NCBI GenBank assembly: GCA_028686565.1
Contig: JAQUBU010000088.1
Location: 1-8,406 of the forward strand
Length of the DNA: 8,406 nucleotides
Reading direction: 5' to 3'
Source of the DNA: Syntrophomonadaceae bacterium
GTDB taxonomy: Bacteria > Bacillota > Syntrophomonadia > Syntrophomonadales > Syntrophomonadaceae
Shown: positions 5,749-8,406 of the stretch, piece by piece
Position numbering within the stretch: position 1 is the stretch's first letter
Layout: the number at the start of each line of letters is the position of its first letter
Made by a program: the position numbers and the translations under genes
Notes under the pieces: model-generated
Told to the model about the DNA's origin: nothing
The model's database searches: none
The model's input: only the letters and a program-made list of their open reading frames with translations

Positions 5749-6990
5749 ATGATGGCATATCAAAAAAGTTATGAAGAAATCAATGAAAAAATCAAACGTG
5801 GTGAAGCCGTAGTAGTCACGGCTGAAGAAGTTATTGGCATTGTTGAAGAAAAGGGGGTTGCCCAAGCCGCCCGGGAAATAGATGTAGTTACTACAGGAAC
5901 ATTTGGCCCTATGTGTTCGTCCGGAGCTTTCATCAACTTTGGTCATTCCAAACCAAGAATAAAAATGAAAAAGGTGTGGCTCAACGGAGTTGAGGCGTAT
6001 AGCGGCATTGCTGCAGTTGATGCTTATATCGGAGCTGGCCAGCTTCCTGAAAACGACCCGGAAAACAAGGTCTTCCCAGGAAGATTTACTTATGGCGGCG
6101 GACATGTTATCCATGATTTGGTGGCTCGCAAAGAAATACGCCTGGAGGCTATCGCTTATGGAACTGATTGCTATCCCAACAAACAAGTGGATACCGTAAT
6201 TACGCTTGATGATATAAATGAAGCATTTATATTTAACCCCCGTAATGCCTATCAGAATTATAATTGCGCGATTAATTTGGGGGACAGGACCTTATACACT
6301 TACATGGGCATACTCAAGCCTCGTATTGGTAACGCCAGTTATTCAACTTCCGGACAATTAAGCCCGTTATTGAATGATCCTCACTATAGAACCATAGGCA
6401 TAGGAACCAAGATATTTTTGGGCGGGGGCGTAGGATATGTAGCCTGGAACGGCACCCAGCATCATCCTAATGTTTTGCGCGGAGATAATGGAGTGCCCAT
6501 GGTTACGGCAGGAACTCTGGCAGTAATCGGCGATCTTAAACAGATGGACCCTAATTGGCTGGTGGGATTAAGCTATATTGGATATGGCGCCACGATGGCA
6601 GTGGGCATAGGCATACCCATACCAATTCTTGATGAAGAAATGCTGTTATACACGGCCGTTAAGGATGAAGATATCTATTGTCCGATTGTTGATTTTTATG
6701 AAGGATATCCTTATTCCAAACCCATAGATTTAGGTTTTGCTAATTTCAAAGAATTGAAGAGCGGCAGGATTGATATAAATGGCAAATCGGTTGTTACCAC
6801 CTCGCAATCCAGCTATCCAAGAGCTCGTCAGATTGCGGCTATTCTCAAGGAGTGGATAAAAAAGGGCGATTTTGAACTTACCAGACCGGTAGCGCCGCTG
6901 CCCTCAGCCGATGCCAATATCGATTTTAAATCTATACCGGAACGAAAAACCAATGGTAACGGTTTTAGCGGCAGGAACAGGAGGGATTAG
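5749..6990 (+). CDS. homocysteine biosynthesis protein (COG1900/DUF39, HcyBio), form without CBS domains
   Basis: The 413-residue protein belongs to the family whose Methanosarcina acetivorans member MA1821, with its partner MA1822, is needed to make homocysteine from aspartate semialdehyde and sulfide instead of from O-acetyl- or O-succinylhomoserine. Family signatures seen here are VVTTGTFGPMCSSGAFINFGH (about 46-66), VDAYIGA, FTYGGGHVI, AYGTDCYPNK (137-146), YNCAINLGDRTLYTYMG and IGYGATMAVGIGIPIPI. Cys56 and Cys141 are the probable equivalents of the two cysteines proposed to carry persulfide in MA1821; this mapping is from memory. MA1821 carries C-terminal CBS domains, whereas this protein ends after the catalytic part with a polar tail rich in Asn, Gly and Arg. 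Two adjacent ATGs (5749, 5752) follow the G-rich ribosome site at 5738-5746 and cannot be separated. The NIL-ferredoxin gene starts one base after its stop. Confidence 0.93.
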   Translation: MMAYQKSYEEINEKIKRGEAVVVTAEEVIGIVEEKGVAQAAREIDVVTTGTFGPMCSSGAFINFGHSKPRIKMKKVWLNGVEAYSGIAAVDAYIGAGQLPENDPENKVFPGRFTYGGGHVIHDLVARKEIRLEAIAYGTDCYPNKQVDTVITLDDINEAFIFNPRNAYQNYNCAINLGDRTLYTYMGILKPRIGNASYSTSGQLSPLLNDPHYRTIGIGTKIFLGGGVGYVAWNGTQHHPNVLRGDNGVPMVTAGTLAVIGDLKQMDPNWLVGLSYIGYGATMAVGIGIPIPILDEEMLLYTAVKDEDIYCPIVDFYEGYPYSKPIDLGFANFKELKSGRIDINGKSVVTTSQSSYPRARQIAAILKEWIKKGDFELTRPVAPLPSADANIDFKSIPERKTNGNGFSGRNRRD

Positions 6991-6991
6991 G

Positions 6992-7414
6992 ATGAAAAAC
7001 AAATTGGTATGTTATTTTTCCGCAGCCCAGTCGGAACAACCGATTGTATATCGTTTGATAAAAAATTATGACCTTATTATTAATATACTCAAAGCTGATA
7101 TTAATCCTCAGAAAGAAGGATACCTGGTAATCGAAGTCGAAGGCGAACGGGACAAATATGAAGAAGGGGTGGGCTTTCTTAAAAGCCTGGGAGTAATCGT
7201 GGACCCCCTAAGTGAGACCATAATATGGGATGAAGCAATATGTATTCAGTGTGGAGCTTGCGCTTCTTTCTGCCCGACCGAGGCTCTAGTTATAGAAAGA
7301 GACAGTATGCTGGTTTCTTTTGAAAACTCCAAATGTGTAGTTTGCGGCATGTGTCTGGATTGTTGCCCCACCAGAGCCATTAAATTACATTTTGAAATCA
7401 AGGAGGCGGTATAA
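6992..7414 (+). CDS. NIL-domain protein with two [4Fe-4S] ferredoxin motifs, homocysteine biosynthesis partner
   Basis: The protein has 140 residues. The N-terminal NIL domain (about 1-76) is the small ferredoxin-like fold also found at the end of the MetN methionine importer ATPase. The C-terminal part has two complete cluster motifs: CIQCGACASFCP (Cys84, 87, 90, 94) and CVVCGMCLDCCP (Cys115, 118, 121, 125, plus an extra Cys124). This is the MA1822 architecture of Methanosarcina; the clusters are thought to supply electrons for sulfur handling by the COG1900 protein. The start is ATG 6992, because AGGAGG at 6979-6984 lies seven bases upstream inside the end of the preceding gene. An open frame does extend back to 6911, but that would bury this site. 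The one-base gap after the previous stop suggests translational coupling and a matched amount of both proteins. Confidence 0.94.
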   Translation: MKNKLVCYFSAAQSEQPIVYRLIKNYDLIINILKADINPQKEGYLVIEVEGERDKYEEGVGFLKSLGVIVDPLSETIIWDEAICIQCGACASFCPTEALVIERDSMLVSFENSKCVVCGMCLDCCPTRAIKLHFEIKEAV

Positions 7415-7422
7415 ACCGCGAA
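7401..7422 (+). promoter_or_regulatory. ribosome site of the UPF0280 gene with a hairpin in the spacer
   Basis: The only strong ribosome site before the next gene is AGGAGG at 7401-7406, sixteen bases before ATG 7423, too far for normal use. The spacer holds a perfect 5-bp stem GCGGT (7406-7410) / ACCGC (7415-7419) with loop ATAA, which contains the TAA stop of the upstream gene. Folding would leave AGGAG free and bring it close to the start codon. Confidence 0.55.
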
Positions 7423-8181
7423 ATGAAAAGCATTCATGATGAGGGCTATGAACAACGAAATTATCGTTTGCTGCATAAAGCGAAAGATCTGCGTTATTTT
7501 CATGTTAAGATAGATGAGACAGATCTGGCTATTGGTGTTGATGCGATGAGCTATAATGACAGCTTGATATCGTTGTGCCGGAAAAGAGTAATTGCTTTAA
7601 GAGCTGATTTGGAAAATTATATCGCACTATATCCTGAATACCGGACATCCCTGGTTCCTCTGGAAATAATGCCCCAAGCCCCGGAAATCGCAGTCAGAAT
7701 GGCTCAAGCAGCAGCTCAAGCTGGGGTGGGACCGATGGCTGCAGTAGCAGGAGCCTTTGCCCGGAGTGTGGGGGAACTGCTGGAGGAGCAGGTTAAAGAT
7801 GTAATAGTTGAAAACGGAGGCGATATTTACCTTAATTCCAGCCAGGATCGAATAATTGCCATATTTGCGGGCAAGTCATGCTTTAGCTATAAAACTGGTA
7901 TCTGGGTAAGAGCTGCTGAAGGCCCCTTGGGCATATGTACTTCTTCCGGGACAGTAGGTCCGAGTTTTAGTCTGGGGAAAGCTGATGCAGCAGTAATAAA
8001 AGCAAAACCGGCAGAATTGGCTGATGCTGTAGCTACTCAGGCAGGGAATTTAGTACAAAATAAAAATGATTTGATAAAAGCAATTGACTATGCAAAAAAT
8101 ATTAATGGTGTATCTGGAGCATTGCTTATCAAAGATGATAAATTAGCAGCTTGGGGAGAGATTGAAATAATGCCTATTTAA
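7423..8181 (+). CDS. UPF0280 family protein (COG2122, ApbE-like), sulfide assimilation / homocysteine cassette
   Basis: The protein has 252 residues, normal for the family. Conserved features are YEQRNYR near the N-terminus (9-15), AGVGPMAAVAGAFA (100-113), VENGGDIYL (129-137) and PLGICTSSGTVGPSFSLGKADAAVI (168-192). The NGGD and TSSG...GKAD blocks resemble the FAD- and metal-binding region of ApbE flavin transferases, to whose superfamily it belongs, but no flavin transfer activity is established. The Methanosarcina COG2122 protein MA1715 has been linked to efficient use of sulfide for cysteine and homocysteine synthesis. Here the gene lies eight bases after the NIL-ferredoxin gene, supporting the same role. 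ATG 7423 is the only plausible start, since the conserved sequence begins within ten residues. No strong terminator follows; a 6-bp TCAACT/AGTTGA stem (8189-8205) lacks a T run. Confidence 0.92.
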   Translation: MKSIHDEGYEQRNYRLLHKAKDLRYFHVKIDETDLAIGVDAMSYNDSLISLCRKRVIALRADLENYIALYPEYRTSLVPLEIMPQAPEIAVRMAQAAAQAGVGPMAAVAGAFARSVGELLEEQVKDVIVENGGDIYLNSSQDRIIAIFAGKSCFSYKTGIWVRAAEGPLGICTSSGTVGPSFSLGKADAAVIKAKPAELADAVATQAGNLVQNKNDLIKAIDYAKNINGVSGALLIKDDKLAAWGEIEIMPI

Positions 8182-8243
8182 GAGTAACTCAACTTTCGCA
8201 GTTGACGGGTTAGAGCGACAAAAGACCGCTTGCTTTGCTATTC

Positions 8244-8368
8244 TGTCATTGCTATGAAACCAGCGTACTTGTCATTGCTGTGAACTACCGTATTTGTAAT
8301 TGCTGTGAACTAGGTACTTGTCATAGCTGTGAAACTAGGTACTTGTCATTGTTATGAATACTTCTACT
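8244..8368. repeat. five degenerate tandem repeats of 24-26 bp with inner palindrome
   Basis: Units start at 8244, 8270, 8295, 8319 and 8344. The consensus is about TGTCATTGCTGTGAAC plus TAGGTACT. Each unit contains an imperfect palindrome near TCATAGCTATGA (unit 1 TCATTGCTATGA, unit 4 TCATAGCTGTGA). Units 3 and 4 are closest; units 1 and 5 diverge most in the second half. The array lies after the UPF0280 gene and is followed by 38 bases with no gene. It could be a minisatellite, an array of protein-binding sites for a gene beyond the right edge, or a decayed element. Confidence 0.8.
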
Positions 8369-8406
8369 TTTGGGCCGCACTAAACTAAGGGTGGTGGTTA
8401 TTAACA

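Noticed and set aside
5178..6186. Minus-strand open frames of 142, 63 and 153 codons across the metH end and the COG1900 gene
   Set aside because: Composition is low in recognisable motifs and they overlap conserved coding sequence on the plus strand.
6911..6991. Upstream extension of the NIL-ferredoxin gene by 27 codons
   Set aside because: It would overlap the COG1900 gene by 80 bases and ignore the AGGAGG seven bases before ATG 6992.
8244..8368. CRISPR array
   Set aside because: Units are contiguous and degenerate, with no unique spacers between conserved repeats and no cas genes.

Overview
The window looks like ordinary chromosome from an anaerobic, low-to-mid GC Firmicute (Clostridia, perhaps a Syntrophomonas-like lineage). 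This is inferred from strong AGGAGG-type ribosome binding sites, an S-box (SAM-I) riboswitch with a Gram-positive-style terminator, a Bacillus/Clostridia-type TatA, and a homocysteine-synthesis cassette otherwise known from methanogens, deltaproteobacteria and clostridia. No mobile element, tRNA, rRNA or CRISPR array is visible.

Left part (1-2918). The window opens inside the 3' end of a plus-strand gene whose last 64 residues look like a PemK/MazF-type mRNA interferase. Its stop codon overlaps the stop of a convergent YifB/ComM-family AAA+ ATPase gene on the minus strand. After a 237-bp AT-rich divergent intergenic region comes a small four-helix membrane protein of the 'phage holin family' (YvlD-like), closed by a two-part hairpin terminator. 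A 230-bp leader with several small hairpins and a plausible promoter precedes a TatA/TatB-like Tat translocase subunit.

Right part (2948-8181). This is a methionine module on the plus strand. A SAM-I riboswitch with a clear terminator/antiterminator pair controls a cobalamin-dependent methionine synthase (MetH) of 837 residues that lacks the C-terminal reactivation domain. After a 115-bp gap with a GC-rich hairpin come three tightly packed genes: a COG1900/DUF39 'homocysteine biosynthesis protein', a NIL-domain protein with two [4Fe-4S] clusters, and a UPF0280 (COG2122, ApbE-like) protein. From work on Methanosarcina acetivorans, the first two are known to make homocysteine from aspartate semialdehyde and sulfide, and the third is linked to sulfide assimilation. 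The module would therefore make homocysteine by direct sulfuration and methylate it to methionine, with SAM feeding back through the riboswitch.

The window ends in a 225-bp non-coding stretch with five degenerate tandem repeats of 24-26 bp, each carrying an imperfect palindrome. These repeats, the hairpin lying between the ribosome binding site and start codon of the UPF0280 gene, and the inter-operon hairpin are the least explained structures here.
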